The notes below the pieces were generated by a model. That model made no database searches, was not told the DNA's origin, and was given only the letters and a program-made list of their open reading frames with translations. This document shows positions 45,841 to 55,314 of a DNA stretch of 64,000 nt, in pieces. The first letter of the stretch is position 1. Every line of letters begins with the position of its first letter. This stretch comes from Saccharothrix deserti. GTDB taxonomy: Bacteria; Actinomycetota; Actinomycetes; Mycobacteriales; Pseudonocardiaceae. The stretch covers positions 186,001 to 250,000 of the forward strand of contig NZ_VKAB01000015.1 of assembly GCF_009769385.1 (NCBI RefSeq). The letters run 5' to 3'. The position numbers were made by a program, and so were the translations under genes.

Positions 45841-46575
45841 ATGGCTCGCCCCTGTTGCGGTCGCAGGGACATGCGAACCGGTGTCAACGCGCGCCCGCTC
45901 ACACCAGGCGTTGATCGGCGTGCCTCCGGGCCGGGGGTGGCGCTGGTGGACCCCGTGCCCCTGTTCCGCGAAGGGGTGGCGGCCGTGGTGCGGCGCACGC
46001 CGGCCATGCACTGGCTGGGCGCCACCGGGCACCTGCACACGGCGTTGCGCATGCACGAACGGCTGCGGCCCGACGTGCTGCTGGTGGATTCGCTGCTCGA
46101 CCCGCAGGGGCACCTGGCGACGTTGTTGACCGGCAACGACCCGGCGTTGGTGGTGATCTCGCTGGTGCGCGAGCCGCACCGGACGGCGAAGTTCGTGCGT
46201 TCGGCGCTGTCGGCGGGGGTGCACGGGATGGTGCCGAGAGCCGGGGAGATAAGTGAGGTGCTGCAGGCCATCTCCCGGGCCCACGCGGAGCGGGCGTACG
46301 TGGACCCGACGCTCGCGCCGTTAGCGGCCGGGTTCACGCCGACGGCGGAGGCGGGGACGCGGCGGTCGCTGTCGCGACGGGAGTACGAGGTGTTGCAGCT
46401 GATCGCGGACGGGCTGGAGAACCAGGCGGTCGCGAACGAGCTGTACGTGTCGGTGGAGACCGTGCGGACGCACGTGAAGAACATCCTGCGCAAGCTCAGG
46501 GCCAGGGACCGCACGCACGCCGTGTCCCTCGCCTACCAGGCCGGCCTGCTGTCCAGCGGCGTGCCCCGCCCTTGA
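45841..46575 (+). CDS. NarL/LuxR-type response regulator-like transcription factor
   Basis: About 244 residues. A receiver-like amino domain (VALVDPVPLFREGVAAVVRR, the phosphoacceptor-strand RPDVLLVDSLLD, VISLVREP) is followed by a LuxR helix-turn-helix (LSRREYEVLQLIADGL, NELYVSVETVRTHVKNILRKL). In the usual Lys loop the text is GMVPRAGE, so the conserved Lys is replaced by Arg; phosphorylation may be altered or lost. No kinase gene is adjacent, so it may be an orphan regulator. The start could be 45841 or 45871. It diverges from the symporter gene. Confidence 0.85.
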   Translation: MARPCCGRRDMRTGVNARPLTPGVDRRASGPGVALVDPVPLFREGVAAVVRRTPAMHWLGATGHLHTALRMHERLRPDVLLVDSLLDPQGHLATLLTGNDPALVVISLVREPHRTAKFVRSALSAGVHGMVPRAGEISEVLQAISRAHAERAYVDPTLAPLAAGFTPTAEAGTRRSLSRREYEVLQLIADGLENQAVANELYVSVETVRTHVKNILRKLRARDRTHAVSLAYQAGLLSSGVPRP

Positions 46576-46687
46576 GCACTTACCCCCGCACGCGAGGGGC
46601 ACTCCGGCAAAGCGAACGTTGCGCCCGGTAACTCCGCAGCTCAGGGCCGTCTGGTTCGCCACAACCGAGTGGCCGGCCTTGCCGGGG

Positions 46688-46725
46688 TTACTGACAGGTA
46701 ATACCCTGTTGTTACCGGTCAGTAG
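46688..46725. promoter_or_regulatory. Two inverted TetR-type sites upstream of the fadE5-like gene
   Basis: TTACTGACAGGTAA (46688-46701) and TTACCGGTCAGTAG (46712-46725) are the same site in opposite orientation (12 of 14 bases identical once the second is reversed), with starts 24 bases apart. They end 35 bases before the ATG. Compare the sites at 60137-60166 and 3125-3139. Confidence 0.65.
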
Positions 46726-46760
46726 GGGACCGCCCCGACCAGCATGGAGTGAGCGACGAG

Positions 46761-48599
46761 ATGGGTCACTACAAGAGCAACGTCCGAGACCTCGAGTTCA
46801 ACCTCTTCGAGGTCTTCAACGTGCAGGACCACCTCGGCACGGGGCCGTTCGAGCAGTCCGACGAGGACACCGCGCGCGGCGTGCTTGCCGAGCTCAACAA
46901 CTTGGCGGTCGGGCCGCTGGCGGAGTCCTTCGCCGACTCCGACCGCAACCCGCCGGTCTTCGACCCGAAGAACCACTCGGCAACGCTGCCGGAATCGTTC
47001 AAGAAGTCGTACCAGGCACTCTGGGACGGCGAGTGGTACCGCCTGTCCCTGCCGAACGAACTCGGCGGCTTCGGCATCCCGCCGTCGGTCCAGTGGGCGG
47101 CCTCCGAGCTGATCCTGGGCGCCAACCCGGCCGTCTACATGTACCTGGCCGGTCCGAACTTCGCCGCAGTCGTCTACCGCAACGGCACCGAGCAGCAGAA
47201 GCGCTGGGCCGAGATCATGATCGAGCGCGGCTGGGGCGCCACGATGGTGCTCACCGAGCCGGACGCCGGTTCCGACGTGGGCGCGGGCCGTGCGAAGGCC
47301 GTGCTCCAGGACGACGGCACCTGGCACATCGACGGCGTGAAGCGGTTCATCACGTCCGGCGACCAGGACATGACCGAGAACATCATGCACCTCGTGCTCG
47401 CCCGTCCCGAGGGTCCGGGGATCGAGCCGAAGCCGGGCACCAAGGGCCTGTCGCTGTTCCTCGTGCCGAAGTGGCACTTCGACCCGCAGAGCGGTGAGTC
47501 GACCGGCGAGCGCAACGGCGCCTTCGTCACCAACGTCGAGCACAAGATGGGCCTCAAGGTCTCCACCACGTGCGAGCTGACGTTCGGCCAGCACGGCGTC
47601 CCGGCCAAGGGCTGGCTGCTCGGCGAGGTGCACGACGGCATCGCGCAGATGTTCCAGGTCATCGAGTACGCCCGGATGATGGTCGGCACGAAGGCCATCG
47701 GCACCCTGTCGACCGGTTACCTGAACGCCCTGGCCTACGCCAAGGAGCGGGTGCAGAGCGCCGACCTGACCCGGATGACGGACAAGACCGCGCCGCGCGT
47801 CACCATCACCAACCACCCGGACGTGCGCCGCAGCCTGATGCTGCAGAAGGCGTACGCCGAGGGCCTGCGCGCGGTCTACCTGTACACCGCGACGCAGCAG
47901 GACAAGATCGCGCTGGGCGGCCCGGAGAAGGAGCTGGCGGAGAAGGTCAACGACCTGCTGCTGCCGATCGTCAAGGGTGTCGGCTCGGAGCGCGCGTACG
48001 AGCAGCTGGCGCAGTCCCTGCAGACCCTGGGCGGCTCCGGCTTCCTCCAGGAGTACCCGATCGAGCAGTACATCCGGGACTCGAAGATCGACTCGCTGTA
48101 CGAGGGCACCACGGCCATCCAGTCGCTGGACTTCTTCTTCCGGAAGATCATCCGCGACAAGGGCCAGGCGCTGGGCTTCCTGAACGGCGAGATCCAGAAG
48201 TTCCTGGACAACGAGGCCGGCAACGGTCGCCTCAAGGAGGAGCGCGCGCTCCTCAAGCAGGGCCTGGAGGACCTCCAGGGCATGCTCGGCGCGCTGGTCG
48301 GCTTCCTGACCAGCTCGCAGGAGGACGTCCGGAACCTGTACAAGGTCGGCCAGAACACCGTCCGCCTGCTGATGACGGCGGGTGACGTCCTGGTGGGCTG
48401 GCTGCTGCTGCGCCAGGCCGACGTGGCGCTGACCAAGCTCGACGGCCAGGTCTCGGCCAAGGACAAGGCGTTCTACGAGGGCAAGGTCGCGGTGGCGTCG
48501 TTCTTCGCCAAGTCCGTGCTGCCGGAGCTGACCGCGCGTCGCAAGATCGCCGAGGCCACCGACAACGCCCTCATGGACATCGACGAGGCCTCGTTCTGA
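46761..48599 (+). CDS. fadE5: Acyl-CoA dehydrogenase, FadE5-like
   Basis: A 612-residue FAD acyl-CoA dehydrogenase of the large C-terminal-extension class (ACAD fused to an extra helical domain), catalysing the first oxidation in fatty acid beta-oxidation. Seen: [20 protein letters not shown] (amino signature of mycobacterial FadE5), [16 protein letters not shown] and [11 protein letters not shown] (FAD/substrate), [16 protein letters not shown], and [17 protein letters not shown] near the catalytic region. ATG at 46761 matches the FadE5 amino end (MSHYKSN-like); a GTG four codons upstream is possible. Preceded by two TetR-type operator copies shared in motif with the fadA2/fabG4 promoters. 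Confidence 0.92.
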   Translation: MGHYKSNVRDLEFNLFEVFNVQDHLGTGPFEQSDEDTARGVLAELNNLAVGPLAESFADSDRNPPVFDPKNHSATLPESFKKSYQALWDGEWYRLSLPNELGGFGIPPSVQWAASELILGANPAVYMYLAGPNFAAVVYRNGTEQQKRWAEIMIERGWGATMVLTEPDAGSDVGAGRAKAVLQDDGTWHIDGVKRFITSGDQDMTENIMHLVLARPEGPGIEPKPGTKGLSLFLVPKWHFDPQSGESTGERNGAFVTNVEHKMGLKVSTTCELTFGQHGVPAKGWLLGEVHDGIAQMFQVIEYARMMVGTKAIGTLSTGYLNALAYAKERVQSADLTRMTDKTAPRVTITNHPDVRRSLMLQKAYAEGLRAVYLYTATQQDKIALGGPEKELAEKVNDLLLPIVKGVGSERAYEQLAQSLQTLGGSGFLQEYPIEQYIRDSKIDSLYEGTTAIQSLDFFFRKIIRDKGQALGFLNGEIQKFLDNEAGNGRLKEERALLKQGLEDLQGMLGALVGFLTSSQEDVRNLYKVGQNTVRLLMTAGDVLVGWLLLRQADVALTKLDGQVSAKDKAFYEGKVAVASFFAKSVLPELTARRKIAEATDNALMDIDEASF

Positions 48600-48648
48600 C
48601 CTCATCGTTCTGACCTCGTTCCGACCCGGAATTGTCAGACCCCGTCGG

Positions 48649-48687
48649 TAAGATCAAAGCAGGGGTCCCCTTGGCGGGGACCCCTGC
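48649..48687 (-). terminator. Terminator hairpin, copy C of the dispersed element
   Basis: A perfect 12-bp stem (48659-48670 with 48676-48687), 5-base loop and, in the minus direction, a CTTTGATCTT tract, ending the DUF1206 gene transcript. TTGTCAG at 48632-48638 is the CCGACAA-type flank at the standard 20-base distance. The DnaA-box end expected near 48601-48609 is absent, directly after the fadE5-like stop. Confidence 0.85.
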
Positions 48688-48759
48688 GAACGCTCCGGGG
48701 CAAGGCGAACTCGGCGAACATGGTCGCGCGCCCGTTCGGCCCGACCCATGACGGCCCGA

Positions 48760-49569
48760 TCAGCCCTTGTGCGCCTTCGCGGCGGCGAAGCAGTAGGCGC
48801 CGAAGCCCAGGAAGCCGACCGCGATCACGGCCAGCGCGAAGATCCCGTACGGCTGCGCGGCCAACGTGTGCAACGCCTTGTCCATCCCGCCCGACTCGGC
48901 CGGGTTGGCGTTGATCGCGGCGAAGGCGACCAGGATGCCGATGAGCACGTACGACGCGCCCTTGCCGATCCAGCCGATCCGACCCAGCCGCTCGACCCAG
49001 GCCCGCGTGCCGCCGGGCAACTCGGACATGTTCAGGTCGTCCTCGAACGACTTCTTCACGCCCTTGCGCGCCACCGCCACCCCGAGCCCCAGCACGAACA
49101 CCGCCACCGCACCCACCAGGACCTGCCCGAACGGCAGCGCGAGCACGCGCGCCGTCCACGTCTGGGACTGCTCGGTCGAGCTGCTCTGCGACGACCCGGT
49201 CGCGTAGCCGATGGCCGCGATCCCGATCACCGTGCCGGTGATGGCGCGACCGACCGAGCCGAACTTGCGGTACACGCGTTTGCGCTTCTTGCCGACCCAC
49301 CCGTAGCCGGACACGGCCATGGTGAGCTGCCAGCCCGCGAACGCGAACAGACCGATCGCCAGCACCCACAACAGCACCGGCCCGATCGAGGTCTGGGCGA
49401 GGGCCGAGACCGCGCCCTTCTGGTCGGTCCGCTCCCCGGTGTCACCGAGGACCACCTGCGCCGTCAACGCCGCCAGCAGCACGTGGACGAGCCCGTAACA
49501 CACCATCCCGGCGCGCCCCAGCAGCTGCACGGCGGGATGTCTTCGCACCTCTTGCCCAGTGGTAGCCAC
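48760..49569 (-). CDS. DUF1206 membrane protein
   Basis: A 269-residue membrane protein made of three repeated units of two helices each: LGRAGMVCYGLVHVLLAALTA, FGSVGRAITGTVIGIAAIGY and LGRIGWIGKGASYVLIGILV, the hallmark of DUF1206. Function unknown; found in actinobacteria near oxidative-stress or transport genes. ATG start 45 bases from the divergent... convergent VanW gene lies upstream on the same strand. Ends at the copy C terminator. Confidence 0.88.
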   Translation of the reverse strand: MATTGQEVRRHPAVQLLGRAGMVCYGLVHVLLAALTAQVVLGDTGERTDQKGAVSALAQTSIGPVLLWVLAIGLFAFAGWQLTMAVSGYGWVGKKRKRVYRKFGSVGRAITGTVIGIAAIGYATGSSQSSSTEQSQTWTARVLALPFGQVLVGAVAVFVLGLGVAVARKGVKKSFEDDLNMSELPGGTRAWVERLGRIGWIGKGASYVLIGILVAFAAINANPAESGGMDKALHTLAAQPYGIFALAVIAVGFLGFGAYCFAAAKAHKG

Positions 49570-49613
49570 GATCGGGTGAATACCCCGTCGTGGCTACCAC
49601 GAACCCAGGCGGC

Positions 49614-51872
49614 TCAGCCGCCCGGCGGCGGCTCGCAGACGATCTTGAACTGCGGGTCGTACCGGACGGTGCGGCTCTCCGAGCGGGACTGGCCGGTGCG
49701 GCGGTCGGTGATGGTGCGGGTGTCGGTGACCGAGAAGCCGGGCGCGCCGTTGCTCGGCTGGCAGTCCGGCTTGTTGACCTTGCGCTCCTGCGGCTGGGTC
49801 TGGTTGAAGTCGGCGCTGGTCGAGCCGGTCACGTCGTAGTTCTTGGTGCCCCACAGCACGATCCTGATCGAGGACGGGGTCCAGATCGTCTGGATCGCCA
49901 CCCCGGTCTCGTCCGGGTTGGTGAACTTGATGTCGATCAGGCTGTTGCCCGCGCCGTCCATGAACACCGTGGCCTCGCGCCCCTTCGGGTACCGCGAGAT
50001 CCAGTAGCTGTGCTCCTTGTGGCCCGCGTCCTTCATGCCCGCGTGGTAGGCGGCGTTGTAGAGCGTGGTGGCGAACTGCGAGATGCCGCCGCCGACCGCC
50101 TTGCCGGGGACGCCGTTCTCGATGATGCCCGCCTCGACGTAGCCCTGCGCGGTGCCGCGCGGACCGGTGTGGCCGTTGAGGCTGAACGTCTCGCCCGGCT
50201 TCACGATCGCGCCGTTGACCTTCTCGGCCACGACGCGGATGTTGGTGCCGGACGCGGCCACGAAGCCACCGGTCGAGAACTCGCCGATGATCTCCTTGAT
50301 GCCCATCTTGTTCGCCTGCTCGGTGGTCACCTTGGCGGGCGTGTGCTTGTACTCGGCCTTGATCGCGCGGTTGTCGGCGCGCTTGAGCACGTCGAGGGTG
50401 GTGACCAGGGACTTGTCCCAGTCGATGCCGAGACCGTCCACCGACTCCTTCACCACGGGCCGGCCGCCCTCGAACACGATCTGGGCGTCCTTGCCCTCCT
50501 TCTCCGTGTCCTTCAGCTGCGGACCGGCGTGCTCGACGACCTTGCCGTTGTCGACCTTCGCGGTCAGGCTGCCGTCGTCGGCGGGCTCGAACACCAGCAC
50601 GGTGGCCAGCTGCTCGGGCGTGAGCGTCGCGTCCTTGCCCTCGCCCTGGATGATCAGCGGCGCGGAGGTGGCGGGCTTGGCGACCTCGTCCAGGGCCTTC
50701 TGCACGCCCTCCTTGGTCGTCTTGACCGGGGTGGTGGCCACCGGCAGCTCGACGGTGCCGCCGTCCGCCCAGTCGGCGAGCATCTTCTCCGACGCGCCGG
50801 CCAGGTCCAGCTTCTGGCCCTGCTTCGGGTCGACCGCGATCGGCGTGGCGCCCTCGAACCGGATGGCGCCCTCGGCCGGGTCGTGGTCGGTCGTGGCGCG
50901 CAGGCCCTCCAGGGCGGCGGCCAGCTTGCCCTCGTCGCTGCGGGTGGCGAAGCCGACCTCGCGGGAGGTGAAGAACGAGGTGACGCGGGTGATCGGGGAC
51001 AGCGGCTGGCTGCCCGCGCGGTCCAGCGTGGCGGTCCAGTCCAGCTCCAGGCCGGCGGCCTTCGGGTCGATCTCGGTCTCCACGTCGCCCGCGCGCGCCT
51101 TCACCGGCGCGGCCAGGCGGGGACCGATCTCGTCGCGCAGCTTCTGCTCGGCGTCGGTGTGGCTCATGCCGCCGACGTCCACGCCCGCGACGGTCACGCC
51201 GCGCGGCACGTCGCCGCCGGAGACGACCATGTCCAGGCCGTAGAGGAGGACCATCACGCCGAGCACGGCGGCGGCGATCAGACCGCCCTTGCGCAAGCGC
51301 TTGCGGCGGGCGTCGGCCTCGTCGGTCTCGGTGTCCCGGTCGACCATCACCGGGCCGTAGACGGTCGCCTCGGGCTCCGGCGCGGTCACCGGCGCGGCGA
51401 AGACCGTGGTGGCCTCCGAGGGCGACGGGGCCGACGGGAACGACTGGGCCGACGGGGCCGCCATCGGCCGGCCGAAGCCGCCGGGCGGGGTGTTGATCGT
51501 GCGGGTCTGCTCGGCGGCGGGCGGCGGCGTGAGGGCTCGGGTCACGTCACCGGACGGCATGATCGCCTGGGTCGCATCGGCGCCCGTCGGCGGCACGTCG
51601 CGGGGTGGGTTGTGCGTCGGGTGCTGCGTCACGTTGTGAGAGACGCTCGGCGGGGCCGTCGCGTTGTCGGGGTTGCCCGACGGGGGCGTCACGTTCTGCA
51701 CGGTCGCCGCGGTGTCCGGGTCGTTGTCCGGCTCGTCCTGGGGCCACTCGGCCTCCTGGACCGTGCCCGCCGGGAGCTTCGTCGTGCGCTCCGAGGCGGT
51801 GTCCGACGGGCGGACCGGCTCCATGGCCCTGGTCCGCTCAGCGTCGTACTCCGGTCGCTGGTTCTCCGGCAC
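49614..51872 (-). CDS. VanW-family protein with peptidoglycan-binding domains
   Basis: A 752-residue envelope protein: a long disordered cytosolic amino region (residues 1-190, Pro/Thr/Asn rich), one membrane helix (GLIAAAVLGVMVLLYGLDMVV, about 197-217), two PG_binding_4-type domains (for example VTVAGVDVGGMSHTDAEQKL) and a C-terminal VanW domain (GEFSTGGFVAASGTNIRVVAEK; FSLNGHTGPRGTAQGYVEAGII; GGGISQFATTLYNAAYHAG). VanW proteins occur in vancomycin-resistance clusters but are also widespread wall proteins of unclear role; no van genes are here. Probably acts outside the membrane on peptidoglycan. Confidence 0.9.
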   Translation of the reverse strand: MPENQRPEYDAERTRAMEPVRPSDTASERTTKLPAGTVQEAEWPQDEPDNDPDTAATVQNVTPPSGNPDNATAPPSVSHNVTQHPTHNPPRDVPPTGADATQAIMPSGDVTRALTPPPAAEQTRTINTPPGGFGRPMAAPSAQSFPSAPSPSEATTVFAAPVTAPEPEATVYGPVMVDRDTETDEADARRKRLRKGGLIAAAVLGVMVLLYGLDMVVSGGDVPRGVTVAGVDVGGMSHTDAEQKLRDEIGPRLAAPVKARAGDVETEIDPKAAGLELDWTATLDRAGSQPLSPITRVTSFFTSREVGFATRSDEGKLAAALEGLRATTDHDPAEGAIRFEGATPIAVDPKQGQKLDLAGASEKMLADWADGGTVELPVATTPVKTTKEGVQKALDEVAKPATSAPLIIQGEGKDATLTPEQLATVLVFEPADDGSLTAKVDNGKVVEHAGPQLKDTEKEGKDAQIVFEGGRPVVKESVDGLGIDWDKSLVTTLDVLKRADNRAIKAEYKHTPAKVTTEQANKMGIKEIIGEFSTGGFVAASGTNIRVVAEKVNGAIVKPGETFSLNGHTGPRGTAQGYVEAGIIENGVPGKAVGGGISQFATTLYNAAYHAGMKDAGHKEHSYWISRYPKGREATVFMDGAGNSLIDIKFTNPDETGVAIQTIWTPSSIRIVLWGTKNYDVTGSTSADFNQTQPQERKVNKPDCQPSNGAPGFSVTDTRTITDRRTGQSRSESRTVRYDPQFKIVCEPPPGG

Positions 51873-51974
51873 CGCTCCCCCTCTTGCCTCTCCGCAAAGG
51901 TCCTGGGACTGCTTACCCGACCGTCGTCACGCGTCGATCACGGTCGATGCGGTTCACAGGTTTCACAGCAGATT

Positions 51975-52295
51975 TCACAGGTAAAGCCCGGTCCCGTGTT
52001 CCGTCCGCTCCGTCGCGGTGGCGTGCACGTCCCGTTCCCGCATGACGAGGTAGGTCTGGCCCTGAACCTCGACCTCGAACTGTTCCTCGGGGTTGAACAA
52101 CACGCGGTCGCCGACCTTGACGTGCCGCACGTTCGTGCCGACCCCGAGCACATCGCCCCAGGCCAGGCGCTTGGCCATCTGGGCGGTCGCCGGGATCACG
52201 ATGCCACCGCTGCTGCGGCGTTCGCCGTCCTCCGGCGAGATCCGCACCATCACGCGGTCGTGCAGCATCTGGATCTCGAGCTTGACATCGGGCAC
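51975..52295 (-). CDS. GroES-like co-chaperonin fold protein
   Basis: A 106-residue protein of the chaperonin-10 superfamily: IQMLHDRVMVRISPEDGERRSSGGIVIP (including the mobile-loop GGIVIP), WGDVLGVGTNVRHVKVGDRVLFNPEEQFEVEVQGQTYLVMRERDVHA. No groEL is adjacent and HAIR or CIRCE sites are not seen upstream, so it may be a divergent GroES or a GroES-fold accessory rather than the main co-chaperonin. The ATG is ten bases from the convergent TlpA-NHL stop. Confidence 0.82.
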   Translation of the reverse strand: MPDVKLEIQMLHDRVMVRISPEDGERRSSGGIVIPATAQMAKRLAWGDVLGVGTNVRHVKVGDRVLFNPEEQFEVEVQGQTYLVMRERDVHATATERTEHGTGLYL

Positions 52296-52304
52296 CGGCA
52301 GAGT

Positions 52305-54203
52305 CTAGATGCCCTCGTCGAGGCCGCCCATCATCAGGGGTAGCCGGTGCGGTCCGTCTTTTACCACGCGGACGGGCACGCCCCAGTCCTGGCGGGCCAG
52401 TTTGCACACCGGGTGCTCGACGCTCGGGTCGTCCGTGCAGCTCGCGGCCTGGGCCACGACGTGCAGCACGCCCTCGGTGAAACCTTCCGCGACGCGCAGC
52501 GTGCGGACCAGGTCCGTGCCGACGCCCGCGCCCGCTTCCAGCAGCTCGGGCGGGGAGCTGGTGATCTCCAGGCGGGTGGACGGGCCGAACCGGTCGTCCA
52601 GCTTCTGGCCGGTCGGCGGGGTGAAGACGACGGCGAGTTCGAGGTCGCCGGGCGCGATCACGGACGGCGGGCGGCGGACCTTGTGCGCGTCGCCGCTGAC
52701 CAGCTGCGCGCCGGGTGCGACGGGGCGTTCCAGGCGGTGCGCGGCGGAGGCGACGACGACCAGTTCGCCGTCCACCAGGACCGCGTCGGACGGTTCGGCG
52801 ATGTCGGTGGCCAGGGTCGACACCTCGCCGGTCGACGGGTCGTAGCGGCGGATGGCGCCGTTGTAGGTGTCGGAGATGGCGATCTGGTGGTCGGGCAGGA
52901 CCGTGACGCCCAGCGGGTGCTGGAGCAGCGCCTGGTCGGCCGGGCCGTCGCGGTGGCCGAAGTCGAACAGGCCCTTGCCGACGGCGGTGTGCACGGTGCG
53001 GTCGGCGTCCAGCCAGCGCAGCGCGGAGGTCTCCGAGTCGACCAGCCAGAGCCGGTCGCCGTCGGCCGCGAGGCCCGAGGTCTGGGCGAAGAACGCCTCC
53101 GCCGCCGGGCCGTCGTGCAGGCCTTCGACAGTGGTGCCGGCGAGGCGTTCGAGGCGGCGTTCCAGGGGCTTGAACAGGCCGAGGGTGTGGTTGCCGGCGA
53201 GGGCGATGGCCACGCCACCAGCGGGTTCCCACCAGGTGACGTCCCACGGGCTGGTGAGGTGGATCTCGTCGGCCGGGCCGTCGGTGTCGCCGTCGCGCCA
53301 CTGCTCGCCGGTGCCCGCGATCGTGGTGACCTCGCCGGTGACCAGGTCGAGGCCGCGCAGGAGGTGGTTGACCGTGTCGGCGATGACGGCGTGGTAGCCG
53401 ACCTCGGCAGCGACGTCGTCGGGGAGGAGCGCGATGCCGGCGGGTTCGGAGAAGGTGGGGTCCAGGCCGTCCCGGCGACCGCGTTCGCCGGTGCCGATTC
53501 GCCTGATCACGGTCTCGCCGTCGAGGTCCAGCTCCACCAGGCTGTGGCGGGCGGAGTCGCTGACGAGGAGGGTGTTGTTCCCGGTCAGGACGGCCTTCGC
53601 GGGGAACCGGAGTTCGGTGGCCCTGGGCGGCGGCGCGACGTACGGGCCGTCGCCGCGGTGGAGGGTGCCCTTGGCGTCGTGCTCGGTGACGATCTCGGAC
53701 ACGATCTGGCGCAGCGCGTCGAGGTGGCCCTCGCCGGCGGCGACGTGCACGACGTACCCCTCGGGGTCGACCAGCACGAGCGTGGGCCACGCCTTCACCG
53801 CGTAGTTCTGCCACGTCGTGAGCTCGGGGTCGTCCAGCACGGGGTGCTCCACCTCGTACCGCTCGACGGCCGCTTCGAGGGCCGCCGCCTCGGCCTCGTG
53901 CACGAACTTGGGCGAGTGCACGCCGATGGTGACCAGGACGTCGGCGAACTCGGCTTCGAGGGGGCGCAGCTCGTCGAGGACGTGCAGGCAGTTGATGCAG
54001 CAGAAGGACCAGAAGTCGAGCAGGACCACCTTGCCGCGCAGTTCGGCCAGCTTGATGTCCCGCCCACCCGTGTTGAGCCACCCGCGGCCCACCAGTTCGG
54101 GGGCGCGGACACGGGCGCGGCGTCGTTGTGCGGTCGTCACGTCCGGAGTCAACACGACGTCAAGGGCTGGGTGTTCCGACGTCCGCGATGTGGACGGATT
54201 CAC
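52305..54203 (-). CDS. TlpA/thioredoxin-NHL repeat protein (NHLRC2-like)
   Basis: Up to 632 residues. An amino thioredoxin domain has FWSFCCINCLHVLDELRPL (CxxC, Cys69/Cys72) and AWPTLVLVDPEGYVVHV (cis-Pro loop). Then come six NHL-type beta-propeller blades (NTLLVSDSARHSLVELDLDG, IADTVNHLLRGLDL, QIAISDTYNGAIRRYDPSTG). A C-terminal beta domain (ARQDWGVPVRVVKDGPHRLPLMMGG) ends it. The human NHLRC2-type order is the same. Probably a redox or protein-interaction scaffold; no signal peptide is visible, so it may be cytosolic. The GTG at 54155 is an alternative start (616 residues). Its thioredoxin part recurs as a fragment at 55315-55366. Confidence 0.85.
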   Translation of the reverse strand: MNPSTSRTSEHPALDVVLTPDVTTAQRRRARVRAPELVGRGWLNTGGRDIKLAELRGKVVLLDFWSFCCINCLHVLDELRPLEAEFADVLVTIGVHSPKFVHEAEAAALEAAVERYEVEHPVLDDPELTTWQNYAVKAWPTLVLVDPEGYVVHVAAGEGHLDALRQIVSEIVTEHDAKGTLHRGDGPYVAPPPRATELRFPAKAVLTGNNTLLVSDSARHSLVELDLDGETVIRRIGTGERGRRDGLDPTFSEPAGIALLPDDVAAEVGYHAVIADTVNHLLRGLDLVTGEVTTIAGTGEQWRDGDTDGPADEIHLTSPWDVTWWEPAGGVAIALAGNHTLGLFKPLERRLERLAGTTVEGLHDGPAAEAFFAQTSGLAADGDRLWLVDSETSALRWLDADRTVHTAVGKGLFDFGHRDGPADQALLQHPLGVTVLPDHQIAISDTYNGAIRRYDPSTGEVSTLATDIAEPSDAVLVDGELVVVASAAHRLERPVAPGAQLVSGDAHKVRRPPSVIAPGDLELAVVFTPPTGQKLDDRFGPSTRLEITSSPPELLEAGAGVGTDLVRTLRVAEGFTEGVLHVVAQAASCTDDPSVEHPVCKLARQDWGVPVRVVKDGPHRLPLMMGGLDEGI

Positions 54204-54239
54204 CCGTTCGTTTTGTTCGTTTCCAGGTATGGTTGATGC

Positions 54240-54731
54240 ATGACAAGCACCGTTGGGGAACGGACAGTGCTGCCGCCGGCACGACCGGAAAGCCTGACGC
54301 CATGGATCGCGGCACTGACTCGGCTGCGCGAGGACAACGCCGCGCTCGTCGGCCCCGACGGAAGCCGTCTGGAACTGCCCGCCGAGGTGTTCGAGGTCCT
54401 TCGCGATGTCGTCCTGGCCATGTCACAGGGCCTCGCCATCACGGTTGCGCCCCAGCACACCGTTCTGACCACCAGCGAGGCAGCCCACCTGCTGGGAGTT
54501 TCCCGACCGACTCTGGTGCGCTTGCTCGAAGCGGGGGAGATCCCCTTCGAGCAGCCGAACCGCCACCGTCGGGTGCGACTGGTCGACCTGCTCGCCTATC
54601 AGGACCGATCCCGCCGTGCACGTGCTGCGGGGCTGGACGAGATGGTGCGGGCGGGCGAGGACGACGGGTTGTACGACCTGCCGCTCGACGCGCCGTTCGA
54701 GCGGATGCCGGCGGACGACGACCTCAGGTGA
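54240..54731 (+). CDS. Excisionase-like HTH antitoxin
   Basis: A 163-residue protein whose middle is an excisionase/MerR-type helix-turn-helix (LTTSEAAHLLGVSRPTLVRLLEAGEIPFEQPNRHRRVRLVDLLAYQ). The C-terminal acidic tail (YDLPLDAPFERMPADDDLR) is typical of an antitoxin toxin-binding end. TATGGT six bases before the ATG suggests a leaderless transcript. Its stop is four bases before the PIN-domain toxin. Together they form a VapBC-like pair; it likely represses its own operon through a nearby direct repeat (GTTCGTTTTGTTCGTTT). Confidence 0.85.
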   Translation: MTSTVGERTVLPPARPESLTPWIAALTRLREDNAALVGPDGSRLELPAEVFEVLRDVVLAMSQGLAITVAPQHTVLTTSEAAHLLGVSRPTLVRLLEAGEIPFEQPNRHRRVRLVDLLAYQDRSRRARAAGLDEMVRAGEDDGLYDLPLDAPFERMPADDDLR

Positions 54732-54734
54732 GCC

Positions 54735-55307
54735 TTGTTCCCCGTTTTCATCGACACCTGCGTACTGCTCAAGCCGTACCTGTGCGACACCGCGCTGAGC
54801 ATCGCCGAGTGCGGTCTCTACCGCCCGCTCTGGTCGGCCGGCGTGCTCACCGAGCTTGATCGAAACCTGCGCAAGCGCGGAGCGACCGAAGCTCAGGTCG
54901 CACATCGCCTCGACCAGATGAACCGCCACTTCCCCGACGCGGAGATCACCGGCTACCAACACCTCGTCGACTCGATGGAGAACCATCCCAAGGACCGGCA
55001 CGTCCTGGCCGCCGCTGTGAGAGGAGGAGCCGAGGTCCTGGTCACTGAGAACCTCAAAGACTTCCCGGAGTCCGCGGTGACGCCTTACGCCATCACGGTG
55101 CTCCATCAGGACGATTTCCTGCTGGACCAACTCGACCTGTCGCCCAGGGTGGTTCAGGCGGCCTTGCGCAGACAGGTGTCCCGCTATCGACGCGAGCCGC
55201 GCACGGTTGAGGACCTGCTCGTCATCCTCGGCAACGAGGGACACGGCTGCCCGCGCTCCGCGGCGGCATGTCGCGAGGATCGCGACTTCGGCACGTGGAG
55301 AAGTTGA
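54735..55307 (+). CDS. PIN-domain toxin
   Basis: A 190-residue ribonuclease-type toxin. PIN acidic positions are visible: FIDTCVLLKPYLCD (first Asp), ELDRNLRKR, and the hallmark KDRHVLAAAVRGGAEVLVTENLKDF (Asp/Asn pair). It should cleave RNA unless held by the antitoxin. The TTG start follows GGTGAG; overlap or close spacing with the antitoxin supports it. The extended C-terminus (about residues 130-190) is longer than in VapC of 130 residues, so this belongs to the longer PIN branch. A TlpA fragment follows directly. Confidence 0.85.
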   Translation: MFPVFIDTCVLLKPYLCDTALSIAECGLYRPLWSAGVLTELDRNLRKRGATEAQVAHRLDQMNRHFPDAEITGYQHLVDSMENHPKDRHVLAAAVRGGAEVLVTENLKDFPESAVTPYAITVLHQDDFLLDQLDLSPRVVQAALRRQVSRYRREPRTVEDLLVILGNEGHGCPRSAAACREDRDFGTWRS

Positions 55308-55314
55308 CCTACTG

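Noticed and set aside
51285-51305. A GCGCAAGCGCTTGCG palindrome resembling the LacI operator at 13059
   Set aside because: It lies in the coding sequence of the VanW gene and is explained by the RKRLRK codons.
49614-51872. VanW considered as part of a vancomycin-resistance cluster
   Set aside because: No vanHAX, vanRS or related genes are present; VanW-domain proteins are frequent envelope proteins.
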